Positions 40,489-49,387 are shown, counted from the stretch's first letter. The stretch is 64,000 bases of DNA from Micromonospora sp. WMMD980 (GCF_029626035.1 NZ_JARUBE010000003.1:3968001-4032000); one strand, 5' to 3'. Numbers and translations: made by a program. Notes: generated from the letters alone by a model not told the origin.

Positions 40489-42156
40489 TTACTTGATCGG
40501 CACGGTGGCGGTCACCGTGGCCTGGTCGATGTCGGACGTGCGGACGGTGAAGCGGAGTTGCCAGTCCCCCCGGGCCGGCAGGTTGACCTCGCCGGTGGCG
40601 TGGTTGTCGCTCAGCGGCAGCAGCGGCACCGTGATCGGTTCGATCCCGGCCGACGGCAGCGCCGCGGTGACCTTCCATTCCTGCACCGGCTGCGGCCGGT
40701 TGTCCGTCGTGTAGGCGTAGAGGTGCAGCGAGTTGTTGCCCGTCTCGGCCGGGTCCAGCTCCACCTGGAGCGAATAGATCGGACTGCTCAGCGTGGTGGA
40801 GAAGTAGCCGGCCGGCGCGCCCGCCACGTCGGCGCCGGCGGTGCGCGCCGGGGTGGTCTGCACCAGCGTCGCCGACAGGCCCAGCACCACCGCGGTGATC
40901 GCCAACTCGGCCACCACCGCCCGCCGCATCGCGCCCGGCCGCCCGGCGGCGACCCGCCGCCGCACCAGCGCCCGGGAGTACGCGGCGACGCCGATCACCA
41001 GCGCGAACAGCACGATCTTGGCGAGCAGCAGCCGCCCGTACGTGGTGTCCACGAGCGCCGCCGGGCTAGCCACCTCGATCAGGCCCTGCACGGTGCCGGC
41101 GAGCAGCAGCGCGGCCACCGCGAGCGCCGCCCAGCGGGACCAGATCGGCAGGATCGCGTCCAGCTCCCGCTCGTCCGCCCGGGGCAGCAGGAACGCCGCC
41201 AGCATCACCAGGCCGCCCAGCCAGACCGCCATGCCGCCCAGGTGGATGGCGTCCACCACCACGGAGACCGCCGGCGCCGGGGACGCGGCCGGGTGGCCGG
41301 CGAGCGGCCAGGTGAACAGCGTCGCCCCGGCCAGCACCGCCAGGATGATCGCGTCGGTGCGGCCGATCGGCCCGGCGAGCAGCGGGCGGAGCAGGAACGC
41401 CGCCGCCGCGAGCAGACCCAGCCGGACCAGGTGGGTGGTGCCGTAGGGGCTGGCCAGCACGTCGCCCAGCCCGGCGGAGGTGACGTCGAACAGGCCGCCG
41501 CCGATGGTGTAGGGCACCTGGAGCCACAGCTCGGCGAGCGTGGCCGCCACCAGCACGCCCAGCCCGGCCCAGACCACCCGCCCGGGCCCCCGCCGGGACA
41601 GCCGGCGTGGCCAGAGCGCGGCCAGCACCAGCGCCGGGCCGACGAGCAGCAGCAACCCGACGTAGCCGGCGTACTTCGTCACCTTCACCGCGTTCTCGGT
41701 GACCGGGTTGGCCCGGTTGTCCGAGCCGCTGTCGGTGGGCGGCTCGGACGGCGCGCCCACCGAGTAGGTGAAGGCGCCGGAGACGGGGTGGCTGTCGGCC
41801 GAGATGACCCGGTAGCTCACCAGGTAGGTGCCGCGCCCGGCGGACGGGTCCACCGGAATGGTCACCTCCGCGCCCTGGAACGTCGGTTCGCCCCGGTCGG
41901 CCCGGGAGCCGTCAGGGGCGATCACCCGCACCTTGTCGGGCACCTTCCGGACGCTCTCGCTGAAGGTGATCACCACCTGGGCGGGCGCCTCGGGCACCAC
42001 CGCGGACGCCGCGGGGCTGCTGCTCACCAGCACCGCGTGGGCGCTGGCCGGAGTGGCCGGGGCGAGCAGCAGCGAGACCAGGAGGAGCAGCAGCCCGGCG
42101 ACGGTCCCGGAGCGGGCGGCGAGGGGCCCGGGCGGGCGGCGTACGGCAGCAGTCAT
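40489..42156 (-). CDS. CopC-CopD fusion copper transport protein (YcnJ type)
   Basis: The protein (555 residues from ATG 42156; ATG 42165 is possible) has a signal peptide, a CopC domain starting HAVLVSSSPAASAVV (about residues 37-135) with HPVSGAFTYSVG, and eight membrane helices of CopD (about 155-440), then an extracytoplasmic YtkA-like end domain (PQPVQEWKVTAALPSAGIEP). The N-terminal His of CopC is the copper ligand. It probably takes up or handles copper in the envelope. The divergent ECF sigma gene and thiol-redox genes suggest a linked metal/redox regulon. Confidence 0.92.
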   Translation of the reverse strand: MTAAVRRPPGPLAARSGTVAGLLLLLVSLLLAPATPASAHAVLVSSSPAASAVVPEAPAQVVITFSESVRKVPDKVRVIAPDGSRADRGEPTFQGAEVTIPVDPSAGRGTYLVSYRVISADSHPVSGAFTYSVGAPSEPPTDSGSDNRANPVTENAVKVTKYAGYVGLLLLVGPALVLAALWPRRLSRRGPGRVVWAGLGVLVAATLAELWLQVPYTIGGGLFDVTSAGLGDVLASPYGTTHLVRLGLLAAAAFLLRPLLAGPIGRTDAIILAVLAGATLFTWPLAGHPAASPAPAVSVVVDAIHLGGMAVWLGGLVMLAAFLLPRADERELDAILPIWSRWAALAVAALLLAGTVQGLIEVASPAALVDTTYGRLLLAKIVLFALVIGVAAYSRALVRRRVAAGRPGAMRRAVVAELAITAVVLGLSATLVQTTPARTAGADVAGAPAGYFSTTLSSPIYSLQVELDPAETGNNSLHLYAYTTDNRPQPVQEWKVTAALPSAGIEPITVPLLPLSDNHATGEVNLPARGDWQLRFTVRTSDIDQATVTATVPIK

Positions 42157-42377
42157 GCCCGCCATGGTTCCCGAAGTGCGGCCCGGGCGGCGAGCCGACC
42201 TCCAGCGGGCGCGCCGGGGCGGCCGATCGGCGCGGCGGCGCGCGCCACCGCAACCTGGTCGGAGGTCATGCGGGGGCAGTCGGTCAGCGGGCGGGAAAAG
42301 TTCCCGACGTGTGCGGCACCACGGAATGGGCCGAAGGACCCTGTCCCGCACAGGTACGCCGCGTAACCTCGTCTGAC

Positions 42378-42965
42378 GTGATCCCCGCCCCGCGCGACAC
42401 CGCCGCCGACCGCCCGCCGGCGGGTCCCGAGGCTGCCCGGGAGACGGCCACCGGCTGGGCGCTGGCCGCCCGGCACGGCGACCCGGCGGCCCAGGCCGCC
42501 TTCGTGCGGGCCACCCAGGCCGAGGTCTGGCGGTTCACCGCCGCGCTGGTCGGCCCGGACAGCGCGGACGACCTGACCCAGGAGACCTACCTGCGGGCCC
42601 TGCGGGCGCTACCCGGCTTCGAGGGCCGATCCTCGGCCCGCACCTGGCTGCTCGGCATCGCCAGGCGGGCCTGCGCCGACCACCTGCGCACTGTGGTCCG
42701 CCGCCGGCGGCTCGACGAACGGCTCGCCGCCCAGGCGGCCACCGACCGGCCCGGACCGGACCCGGCCGGCCAGCTCGGCGCCGCCGACCTGGTCCGGCGA
42801 CTGCCTCCCGAGCGGCGCTCCGCGTTCGTGCTCACCCAACTTCTCGGCCTGTCCTACGCCGAGGCCGCCGACGTGGAGGGGGTGCCGGTGGGCACCATCC
42901 GCTCCCGGGTGGCCCGCGCCCGCGACGAACTCGTCGACGCCGTCGGCGACGCGCTGGCCGGATAG
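42378..42965 (+). CDS. ECF RNA polymerase sigma factor (SigC-like)
   Basis: From GTG 42378 the 195-residue protein has region 2 (FVRATQAEVWRFTAALVGPD, then ADDLTQETYLRALRALPGFE, then ARTWLLGIARRACADHLRTV) and region 4 (LPPERRSAFVLTQLLGLSYA, then EAADVEGVPVGTIRSRVARA). The pattern recalls the SigC group of mycobacteria, which is linked to copper acquisition; here it faces copper genes. The next three genes follow closely on the same strand and are likely under its control. No anti-sigma gene is present. Confidence 0.92.
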   Translation: MIPAPRDTAADRPPAGPEAARETATGWALAARHGDPAAQAAFVRATQAEVWRFTAALVGPDSADDLTQETYLRALRALPGFEGRSSARTWLLGIARRACADHLRTVVRRRRLDERLAAQAATDRPGPDPAGQLGAADLVRRLPPERRSAFVLTQLLGLSYAEAADVEGVPVGTIRSRVARARDELVDAVGDALAG

Positions 42966-42977
42966 CGGGAACCAACC

Positions 42978-43523
42978 GTGGCCCCCGGACGACGAATGAC
43001 TGTGACCCCCTCCACCACCCGGGCCGGGCGCTGGCCGACATTGCGGCCCTGGCTCGGCGTCGCGACCCGCCTCGGGCTCGCCGCCGTCTGGCTGATCGCC
43101 GGCGGCGCCAAGGTCGGTGACCTGGCCGGCTCCGGCCGGGCCGTGAACGCCTACCAGGTGATGCCGTACGACCTGGCCACGGTGATCGGCGCGGCGCTGC
43201 CGTTCGTGGAGCTGGCCCTGGGTCTGCTCCTGCTCGCCGGGCTGGCCACCCGGGTCAGCGCCGGCGTCTCCGCCGCGCTGCTGGTGGTCTTCGTCACCGG
43301 CATCGCCTCGGCCTGGGCCCGCGGCCTGGCCATCGACTGCGGGTGCTTCGGCAGCGGCGGCCAGCTCGGCGCCGGCGAAACCCCGAGCTATCTCCCGGAG
43401 ATCCTCCGGGACCTGGGATTCCTGGCACTGGCCGGGTTCCTGCTGATCTGGCCCCGCACTCCGTTCTCGGTGGACGGCTGGTTGGCGGGCGACACCGTGG
43501 AGGACGACGATGAGCAGTCGTAA
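42978..43523 (+). CDS. MauE/DoxX-like membrane protein
   Basis: The 181-residue protein has four membrane helices (about residues 30-48, 65-85, 92-112, 138-155) and a CGCFG motif in IDCGCFGSGGQLG between helices. MauE-type proteins pair with thioredoxin-like proteins in disulfide formation or electron transfer. The next gene encodes a DsbA-like protein and overlaps it by 14 bases, which supports that role. Start GTG 42978; ATG 42996 is an alternative. Confidence 0.85.
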   Translation: MAPGRRMTVTPSTTRAGRWPTLRPWLGVATRLGLAAVWLIAGGAKVGDLAGSGRAVNAYQVMPYDLATVIGAALPFVELALGLLLLAGLATRVSAGVSAALLVVFVTGIASAWARGLAIDCGCFGSGGQLGAGETPSYLPEILRDLGFLALAGFLLIWPRTPFSVDGWLAGDTVEDDDEQS

Positions 43524-44226
43524 GGGACGCCGGGACGCGGCCCGGGTGGTGCGCGAGCAGATCGCCCGGGAGAAGCGGCGCAAGCGCACCCTCTGGACCA
43601 CGATCGCCGCGGTGCTCGTGCTGGTCATCGCCGGCGGTATCGGCTGGGCCGTCTACTCGTCGCAGAAGTCGGACGACTTCACCGCGCCGCCCGGCGCCAA
43701 CGACGCCGGCACCGGCATCGTCGAAGGCAGCGGGCCGGTCACCATCGACCTCTACGAGGACTACCTCTGCCCGATCTGCAAGCAGTTCCAGCAGACCAAC
43801 GGCGAGACGCTCAACCAGCTCGTCAGCGAGGGCAAGGCGAAGCTGGTCTTCCACCCGGTCGCGTTCCTGAACCGCTACTCGACCACGGAATACTCCACCC
43901 GCTCCTCGGCCGCCTCCGGGTGCGCCGCCAAGGGCGGCAAGTTCCGCGAGTTCACCGACCAGCTCTTCGCCCGGCAGCCGGCCGAGGGCAGCGCCGGCCT
44001 GAGCAACGACGAGCTGATCGACATCGGCGCGGGCGTCGGGCTGAACCGGGACGACTTCGCCTCCTGCGTGAACGACGGCACCTACAGGTCGTGGACCGCG
44101 CACGTGACCGACGAGGCGAGCAGGTCGGGCGTCACCGGCACCCCGACCGTCAAGGTCAACGGCACCGAACTCGCGGACAAGAGCCCGGACGGGATCGAGG
44201 CAGCCGTGGCGGCTGCCGGAAAGTGA
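43510..44226 (+). CDS. Membrane-anchored DsbA-like thiol oxidoreductase
   Basis: The 238-residue protein has a basic cytoplasmic start, one membrane helix (about residues 28-50) and an extracytoplasmic DsbA fold with the redox centre CPIC (C87-C90) in EDYLCPICKQFQQ and the cis-Pro in TGTPTVKVNG. Two more cysteines lie in the helical insert (SGCAAKGGKF, DDFASCVNDG). It should make or reshuffle disulfide bonds in exported proteins, with the MauE-like protein as electron partner. Confidence 0.93.
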   Translation: MSSRKGRRDAARVVREQIAREKRRKRTLWTTIAAVLVLVIAGGIGWAVYSSQKSDDFTAPPGANDAGTGIVEGSGPVTIDLYEDYLCPICKQFQQTNGETLNQLVSEGKAKLVFHPVAFLNRYSTTEYSTRSSAASGCAAKGGKFREFTDQLFARQPAEGSAGLSNDELIDIGAGVGLNRDDFASCVNDGTYRSWTAHVTDEASRSGVTGTPTVKVNGTELADKSPDGIEAAVAAAGK

Positions 44227-45323
44227 TCCCCGCACCGCTGCGCCGGGCCGCACTGGTGGTCGCCGGCGCGACCACCGCCCTGCTGGCGCTCGCCGCGCCG
44301 GCTGCGGCGCACGGCGCGGACGCGCCCGACGGCACCGACTACCGGGGCACGGTCACCGGCGTCGGCCCGGAGCGGCCCGGGCTGACCGCCCGGATGGTGG
44401 AGGCCGGCGGGCGGCTGGAGCTGACCAACCGCACCGCCGTCGACGTCACGGTGCTCGGCTACTCCGGCGAGCCGTACCTGCGGATCGGCCCCGGCGGGGT
44501 GTACGAGAACAGCCGCTCCCCCGCCACCTGGCTGAACCGCACGATCGCCGGCGAGACCCGGCTCCCGGCCGAGGCCGACCCCGCCGCCGCGCCCGCCTGG
44601 CGGCGGATCGCCGACGGACCGACCTACCGCTGGCACGACCAGCGCACGCTCTGGCGGGAGGACGGACCACCCGCCGTCGTCGTCGCCGACCCGGAGCGCG
44701 AGCAGCGGGTCCGGGACTGGGTGGTGCCGCTGCGCGCCGGTGACTCAGCGATCGAGGTACGCGGCACGCTGGACTGGGTGCCGCCGCCCGACCCGTACCC
44801 GTGGTGGGTGGCCGCCACGCTCGGTTTCCTGGTGGTCGGCGCGGCCGGGCTGGTGCCCGGCGGGACCGCCGCCGGGGTGCGCGCGCTGCGCGCCGTGGGC
44901 GCCCTGCTCGCCGCGGGCGGCGTGGCCGCCGTGGCGCTCACCGTCGGGCGGGCGCTCGACACCGGCGCGCCCGGCGTCGGCGGGCTGCTGGCCGAGCTGG
45001 TCACCGGCCAGGTGTGGACGCTGCTGACCGGCCTCGGCGCGCTCGCCGCCGGCGGGTACGCGCTGGCCCGCAGGCCGGGCGCCGACTTCACGCTGGCGCT
45101 CGCCGGCGCCTGCCTCACCCTGTTCGCCGGCGTGTCCAACCTCGCCGTGCTGTCCCGCTCGGTCCCGCCCACGGCCGGCCCACCCACGCTGACCCGCGTC
45201 CTGGTCACCGTGGCGCTGGCCACCGGCACGGGCGCGGTGGCCGCCGGCCTGCTCCGCCTCCGCACCGCCGCCCGCACGGCCCCAAACCCCACCCCCCACC
45301 CCCACGCGACCCGCACCCCCTGA
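44223..45323 (+). CDS. Membrane protein with N-terminal exported domain (unknown function)
   Basis: The GTG at 44223 overlaps the previous TGA (GTGA). The 366-residue protein has a signal peptide (AAPAAAHGADAP), an exported domain of about 165 residues (VTGVGPERPGLTARMVEAGG, TAVDVTVLGYSGEPYLRIGP) and then about five membrane helices (about 195-350). It is the last gene of the sigma-MauE-DsbA unit. Its envelope position fits a copper or redox role, but no catalytic motif is visible. Confidence 0.75.
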   Translation: MIPAPLRRAALVVAGATTALLALAAPAAAHGADAPDGTDYRGTVTGVGPERPGLTARMVEAGGRLELTNRTAVDVTVLGYSGEPYLRIGPGGVYENSRSPATWLNRTIAGETRLPAEADPAAAPAWRRIADGPTYRWHDQRTLWREDGPPAVVVADPEREQRVRDWVVPLRAGDSAIEVRGTLDWVPPPDPYPWWVAATLGFLVVGAAGLVPGGTAAGVRALRAVGALLAAGGVAAVALTVGRALDTGAPGVGGLLAELVTGQVWTLLTGLGALAAGGYALARRPGADFTLALAGACLTLFAGVSNLAVLSRSVPPTAGPPTLTRVLVTVALATGTGAVAAGLLRLRTAARTAPNPTPHPHATRTP

Positions 45324-45451
45324 CCACCCACCCCACCCCTCACCTCGCGCCCTTCGCGCCAACGATCTTGCAGTTGGGGCCCCTGGAGGGCGGCATTCGT
45401 CCGTTATGTCGGGGGCGGAAGTGCGAGATCGCCGCGGTGAGGGGGCGGCTG

Positions 45452-46219
45452 TCAGGGGCGAGGGAGGGGTGGGGCGAAGCCGTGGGGGAGTTCGAGGCGG
45501 TGGTTCGCCAGGATCTCCGGGTCGGCCAGCAGGGCGGGGGTGGGGGCGTCAGCGACGATGCGGCCGCCGTCCAGGATCACCGCGCGGGGGCACAACTCGG
45601 CCGCGTACGGCAGGTCGTGAGTGACCATCAGCAGGGTCACCGGCAGGGCGCGCAGGATCTCCGCCAGCTCCCGGCGGGCCGCCGGGTCCAGGTTCGACGA
45701 CGGCTCGTCCAGCACCAGGATCTCCGGACGCATGGCCAGCACGGTGGCCACCGCCACCCGTCGTCGCTGCCCGAACGACAGGTGGTGCGGCGCGCGGTCC
45801 CGGTGCTCGGCCATCCCCACGGCGGCGAGCGCCTCGTCGACCCGGGCGGCCAGCTCCGCCCCGCGCAACCCCAGGTTGGCCGGGCCGAACGCGACGTCCT
45901 CCGCGACCGTGGGCAGGAAGAGCTGGTCGTCCGGGTCCTGGAAGACGATGCCCACCCGGCGGCGCACCTCGGCGAGCGTGTCCCGGTCGCGGGTGACGGC
46001 CAGGCCGCCCACCTCGACCGTCCCGGCCGTCGGGGTGAGGATGCCGTTGAGGTGCAGCACGAGCGTGGTCTTGCCGGCGCCGTTCGGCCCGAGCAGCGCC
46101 ACCCGGTCACCGCGCGGCACGGTCAGGTCCACCCCGTGCAGGGCGATGTGACCGTCCGGGTAGGCGTACCGGACGCCACGGACGTCCAGGGAGGGCGGCT
46201 GCTGCACGTACCCGATCAT
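45452..46219 (-). CDS. ECF-type nickel/cobalt transporter ATPase (CbiO/NikO)
   Basis: The 255-residue ATPase has Walker A GPNGAGKTT, Q-loop VFQDPDDQLF, signature LSFGQRRRVAVATVL, Walker B ILVLDEPSSNLDP and switch His in VTHDLPYAA. The FQDPDDQ and LSFGQ forms are typical of CbiO. Its ATG overlaps the CbiQ stop (ATGA). It powers the metal transporter encoded with it. Confidence 0.94.
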   Translation of the reverse strand: MIGYVQQPPSLDVRGVRYAYPDGHIALHGVDLTVPRGDRVALLGPNGAGKTTLVLHLNGILTPTAGTVEVGGLAVTRDRDTLAEVRRRVGIVFQDPDDQLFLPTVAEDVAFGPANLGLRGAELAARVDEALAAVGMAEHRDRAPHHLSFGQRRRVAVATVLAMRPEILVLDEPSSNLDPAARRELAEILRALPVTLLMVTHDLPYAAELCPRAVILDGGRIVADAPTPALLADPEILANHRLELPHGFAPPLPRP

Positions 46220-46986
46220 TGCAGGACGAGAGCGGCGGCGGCGATGGAGGCCGCGATCACCGGGACCGGCGCGGCGACCGCCCACTGCCCGGCGGTGGCC
46301 GCGCCGGCGCCCTGCCACACCGCCGGCATCCGGCCGGTGTAGCCCCGGGAGACCATCGCCAGATAGACCCGCTCGCCGCGCTCGAACGCGCGCAGGAACA
46401 ACGCGCCGACGCCGGCCGCGAAGCCGCGCAGCTGCCACAGGAAGCGCGGGTCGTCGCCCCGGGACACCCGGGCCACCCGCATCCGCCGGGCCTCGCCGAC
46501 CAGCACCTCCAGGTAGCGCAGCATGAACGTGGCGATCTGGGTGAGGATCTGTGGGCAGCGCAGCCGGTCCAGGCCGAGGATCAGGTCACGCGTCGTCGTG
46601 GTCGCCGCCAGCAGGAGCGACGCGAGTACGCCGAGCGTGCCCTTGGCCAGGATGTTGAACGCCCCGTGCAAGCCGTCGACGGAGAGGCTCAGCCCGGCCA
46701 CGTCGACCCGCTCCCCCGCGCCGAGGAACGGCAGCGCGAACGCGAACAGCACGAACGGCAGCTCGATCAGCGCCCGGCCGAGCAGCCAGCGCGGACCCAC
46801 CCGGGCCAACGCCGCCACCGCGGCGACCAGCAGCGCGTAGCCGCCGAACGCCCAGTACGCCTCCCGTGGGGTGGCGACCACCGCCACGGTGAACAGCACC
46901 ATGGCGGTGATCTTCACCTCCGGCGGGAGGCGGTGCACCGGCGAGCCAGAATCGCGGTAGAGCACGTGCCCGTGCCCGGCGCCCAT
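46216..46986 (-). CDS. ECF-type nickel/cobalt transporter T component (CbiQ/NikQ)
   Basis: The 256-residue membrane protein has five or six helices and the coupling motifs of T components, RRMRVARVSRG and ERGERVYLAMVSRGYTG. It links the ATPase to the substrate-binding CbiM. The gene lies 17 bases from the PDGLE gene. Confidence 0.93.
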   Translation of the reverse strand: MGAGHGHVLYRDSGSPVHRLPPEVKITAMVLFTVAVVATPREAYWAFGGYALLVAAVAALARVGPRWLLGRALIELPFVLFAFALPFLGAGERVDVAGLSLSVDGLHGAFNILAKGTLGVLASLLLAATTTTRDLILGLDRLRCPQILTQIATFMLRYLEVLVGEARRMRVARVSRGDDPRFLWQLRGFAAGVGALFLRAFERGERVYLAMVSRGYTGRMPAVWQGAGAATAGQWAVAAPVPVIAASIAAAALVLQ

Positions 46987-47003
46987 CGTCGGCCTCCCCC
47001 GGC

Positions 47004-47501
47004 TCAGCGGTCGCCGCTGGGCCGGGACGCCGTCGTCCCGCCCGTGGCGCCGGTGGTGGCAGTGCGCGCCGGGCCGGCCTCGTCGACGCCCGCCGGGCCG
47101 GTCGAGCTGACCCCCGCCGGGCCGGTCGAGGTGGTGTCGCCGGTTCCGGTCGAGGTGGCGCCGGCCGGGTTGCGGCGGCGGGCCAGCCAGAACAGGCCGC
47201 CGCCGACCGCGAACGTGAGCAGCACGCCCAGCACCCCGGACAGGCCGGTGGAGAGGAAGTCGTTGCCGATGCCCCGGACGCCGTAGTCGGCCAGCGGGCT
47301 GTCCGCCAGCTCGTGGTCCTTGGCCCGCTGGGCCGGGCAACTGCCGCCGGTGATCTCGTCGTCGGCGTTCACCGTGCAGCCCTTGAGCAGCGACGAGTCC
47401 AACCCGTCCGGGTGCGACGAGGCGTAGTTGCTGACCACGCCGGCCAGCAGCAGGGCGACCAGCAGGCCGCCGAGGAGGAACGGCCAGGAACGCCTGCTCA
47501 T
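47004..47501 (-). CDS. PDGLE-domain transporter component (CbiN/NikN-like)
   Basis: The 165-residue protein has a membrane helix at the start (FLLGGLLVALLLAGVVSNYA), directly followed by the PDGL motif (SSHPDGLDSSL), and a second helix (about 85-108). The last 55 residues are Thr/Gly-rich and low in complexity. PDGLE/CbiN proteins assist the S component in Ni or Co uptake. The ATG overlaps the CbiM stop by 4 bases. Confidence 0.88.
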   Translation of the reverse strand: MSRRSWPFLLGGLLVALLLAGVVSNYASSHPDGLDSSLLKGCTVNADDEITGGSCPAQRAKDHELADSPLADYGVRGIGNDFLSTGLSGVLGVLLTFAVGGGLFWLARRRNPAGATSTGTGDTTSTGPAGVSSTGPAGVDEAGPARTATTGATGGTTASRPSGDR

Positions 47502-48205
47502 CGGGCACCTCCGGCGACCGGGACGGCGGGGGCCGGCGCGGCCGGTTTCTTCAGGGCGCGCAGCGCGTAGACCAGGTCGGGGCGGACCTTGGCGACGGTG
47601 ACCACCGTGGTCGCGGTGATCAGGCCCTCGCCGATGCCGATCAGCAGGTGGGCGAAGGCCATCGTGCCGGCCAGCCCACCGAGGTTGCTGCCCAGGTCGG
47701 TGGTGCCGCCCAGCCAGTACTCGAGCACGAAGCCCTGGGACGCGACCACGACGCTGACCAGCGCGGAGACGAAGGCGGTGACCGCCAGCCCGGCCGGCGT
47801 GCGGGGCAGCACCCGCAGCAGCAGCGCGATCAGCAGGTAGGCGGCGGCGGTGCCGAGGAGCGCCATGTTGGTGATGTTCAGGCCGAGCATGGCCACCCCG
47901 CCGTCACCGAAGACCAGGGCCTGCACGACCAGCACCACGGCCACGCAGAGCGCGCCCACCCACGGGCCCACCAGCAGCGCGGCGAGCGCGCCGCCGAGCA
48001 GGTGGCCGCTCACCCCGGCGGTGAAGATCGGGAAGTTGAGCATCTGCACGGCGAAGATGAACGCGGCCACCAGGCCGGCCATCGGCGCCAGCCGGTCGTC
48101 GAGGTCGGCCCGGCCGCGCAGCACGCAGAACGTCAGCGCGGCGAGCGCGAGGGCCGCGAAGATCGCGGCAACGGGACCGTCGATGATCCCGTTGGAGATG
48201 TGCAT
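47498..48205 (-). CDS. ECF-type nickel/cobalt transporter S component (CbiM/NikM)
   Basis: ATG 48205 is chosen over the GTG at 48220 because CbiM/NikM uses its N-terminal Met-His to bind the metal, and this start gives MHISNGIIDGPV. The 235-residue protein has about seven helices and FPIFTAGVSGHLLGGALAAL, another metal-site segment. With PDGLE, CbiQ and CbiO it forms a complete importer. A Nur-like operator upstream points to nickel; no cobalamin riboswitch is visible. Confidence 0.94.
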   Translation of the reverse strand: MHISNGIIDGPVAAIFAALALAALTFCVLRGRADLDDRLAPMAGLVAAFIFAVQMLNFPIFTAGVSGHLLGGALAALLVGPWVGALCVAVVLVVQALVFGDGGVAMLGLNITNMALLGTAAAYLLIALLLRVLPRTPAGLAVTAFVSALVSVVVASQGFVLEYWLGGTTDLGSNLGGLAGTMAFAHLLIGIGEGLITATTVVTVAKVRPDLVYALRALKKPAAPAPAVPVAGGAR

Positions 48206-48239
48206 CGCCAGGGTTTCCACACCCGGAGCCTATTTCCCG

Positions 48240-48276
48240 CCATGCCTTGTTGCCAATCCCTTGCAACAAGGCATGG
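48240..48276. promoter_or_regulatory. Nur-box-like palindrome controlling the nickel transporter
   Basis: Perfect 14-base arms (ccatgccttgttgc and its complement) surround a 9-base spacer. Inside lies ttgcca-atccc-ttgcaa (48250-48266), one mismatch from the Streptomyces Nur consensus TTGCAA-N5-TTGCAA. It is 35-71 bases upstream of the CbiM start. Nur is the Fur-family nickel repressor. The same site also lies upstream of the Bcp gene on the other strand. Confidence 0.78.
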
Positions 48277-48344
48277 TGTTGATCACCACCGGCCCGCGCG
48301 TCGCCGCCGGCCGGCAGCCCGGGCACGGCGGTATCGTTCCCGCC

Positions 48345-48815
48345 ATGACCGACCGCCTGAACCCCGGTGACGCCGCCCCCGAGTTCACCCTCCCCACCGA
48401 CGACGGCGGCACGCTGTCCCTGGCCGACCTGCGCGGCCGCACGGTCATCCTGTACGCGTACCCGGCCGCCATGACACCCGGCTGCACGAAGCAGGCGTGC
48501 GACTTCCGCGACTCGCTCGCCTCGTTGCGGGCCGCCGGCTACGAGGTGGTCGGCATCTCCCCGGACAAGCCCACCAAGCTGGCCACGTTCCGCGACCGGG
48601 ACGCGATCACGTTCCCGCTCGTCGCCGACGAGGACAAGGCGGTGCTGACCGCGTACGGCGCGTACGGCGAGAAGCAGTCGTACGGCCGTACCGTCACCGG
48701 CGTGATCCGCTCGACGTTCGTCATCGACCCGGACGGCAGGATCGAGCGGGCGCTCTACAACGTCAAGGCCACCGGGCACGTCGCCAAGCTGCGTCGCGAC
48801 CTCGGGCTGGACTGA
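48345..48815 (+). CDS. bcp: Thiol peroxidase Bcp (peroxiredoxin Q)
   Basis: The 156-residue protein is a 2-Cys atypical peroxiredoxin with peroxidatic C47 and resolving C52 in PAAMTPGCTKQACDFRD, and the usual VVGISPDKP and RSTFVIDPDG. In most family members the first part is PKDNTPGCT; here PAAMTPGCT still keeps the T-x-x-C core. It reduces hydrogen and organic peroxides. It stands alone, 68 bases beyond the Nur-like site. Confidence 0.94.
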   Translation: MTDRLNPGDAAPEFTLPTDDGGTLSLADLRGRTVILYAYPAAMTPGCTKQACDFRDSLASLRAAGYEVVGISPDKPTKLATFRDRDAITFPLVADEDKAVLTAYGAYGEKQSYGRTVTGVIRSTFVIDPDGRIERALYNVKATGHVAKLRRDLGLD

Positions 48816-48846
48816 ACCTGTCGTAGGGCCTCGTTACCGTCGGCGC

Positions 48847-49374
48847 GTGGTTCGTTACCGATACCCACCCGAGCTGTTGGCCGCGACCGCCGCGCGGGCG
48901 CGCAGCGTGACCGAGGTCATGCGGCTGCTCGGGGTGCGGGTCAGCGGCGGGTCGCACGCGCACATCAGCCGGCAGCTCAAGCGCTTCGGCATCGACACGT
49001 CTCACTTCACCGGGCAGGCGCACAACAGGGGGCAGCCGAGCCCGCGACGCACCGTGTCGTCACAACTACTCCTGCGACTTCCCGCTGGCTCGCGGCGCAC
49101 TCCCGGCACCCGGTTGAAGTGGGCGCTGGGTGACATCGGAGTGCCGGAGGAGTGCGAGGAGTGCCGCTGTGGTCCGATCTGGTTCGGCCGCCCGCTGACC
49201 CTGCACGTCGATCACGTCAACGGAGACTACCTCGACAACCGACCGCCCAACCTGCGGATCCTCTGCCCGAACTGCCACAGCCAGACCGACACCTTCGCGG
49301 GCCGGAACAAGGGCGGCGGTCAGGCCGAACCCACGGCGGCCCGGCTCGCACACGGCTCTGGCCCGACACCTTAG
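48847..49374 (+). CDS. HNH endonuclease-type protein
   Basis: The 175-residue protein from GTG 48847 starts with a small helical DNA-binding-like part (VTEVMRLLGVRVSGGSHAHI) and ends with an HNH module: a zinc pair in ECEECRCGPIW, then LHVDHVNGDYLDNRPPNLRI and LCPNCHSQTDTFAGRN, carrying the HNH residues and the second Cys pair. Such stand-alone HNH proteins are common in actinobacteria; the target is unknown. It lies right before tRNA-Leu. Confidence 0.88.
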   Translation: MVRYRYPPELLAATAARARSVTEVMRLLGVRVSGGSHAHISRQLKRFGIDTSHFTGQAHNRGQPSPRRTVSSQLLLRLPAGSRRTPGTRLKWALGDIGVPEECEECRCGPIWFGRPLTLHVDHVNGDYLDNRPPNLRILCPNCHSQTDTFAGRNKGGGQAEPTAARLAHGSGPTP

Positions 49375-49387
49375 ACTCAGCGGGCCG

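Noticed and set aside
42309..42377. Earlier start for the ECF sigma factor
   Set aside because: The 23 extra residues (MCGTTEWAEG and on) do not resemble a sigma N-terminus, and GTG 42378 gives the usual family length.
45324..45451. Intergenic stretch with a phrase (ccaacgatcttgcagttgg) that could be a dispersed repeat
   Set aside because: It appears only once in the window, so repetition cannot be shown.
48206..48344. Possible cobalamin riboswitch before CbiM
   Set aside because: The gap is too short and lacks B12-box-like sequence; a clean Nur-like palindrome explains regulation better.
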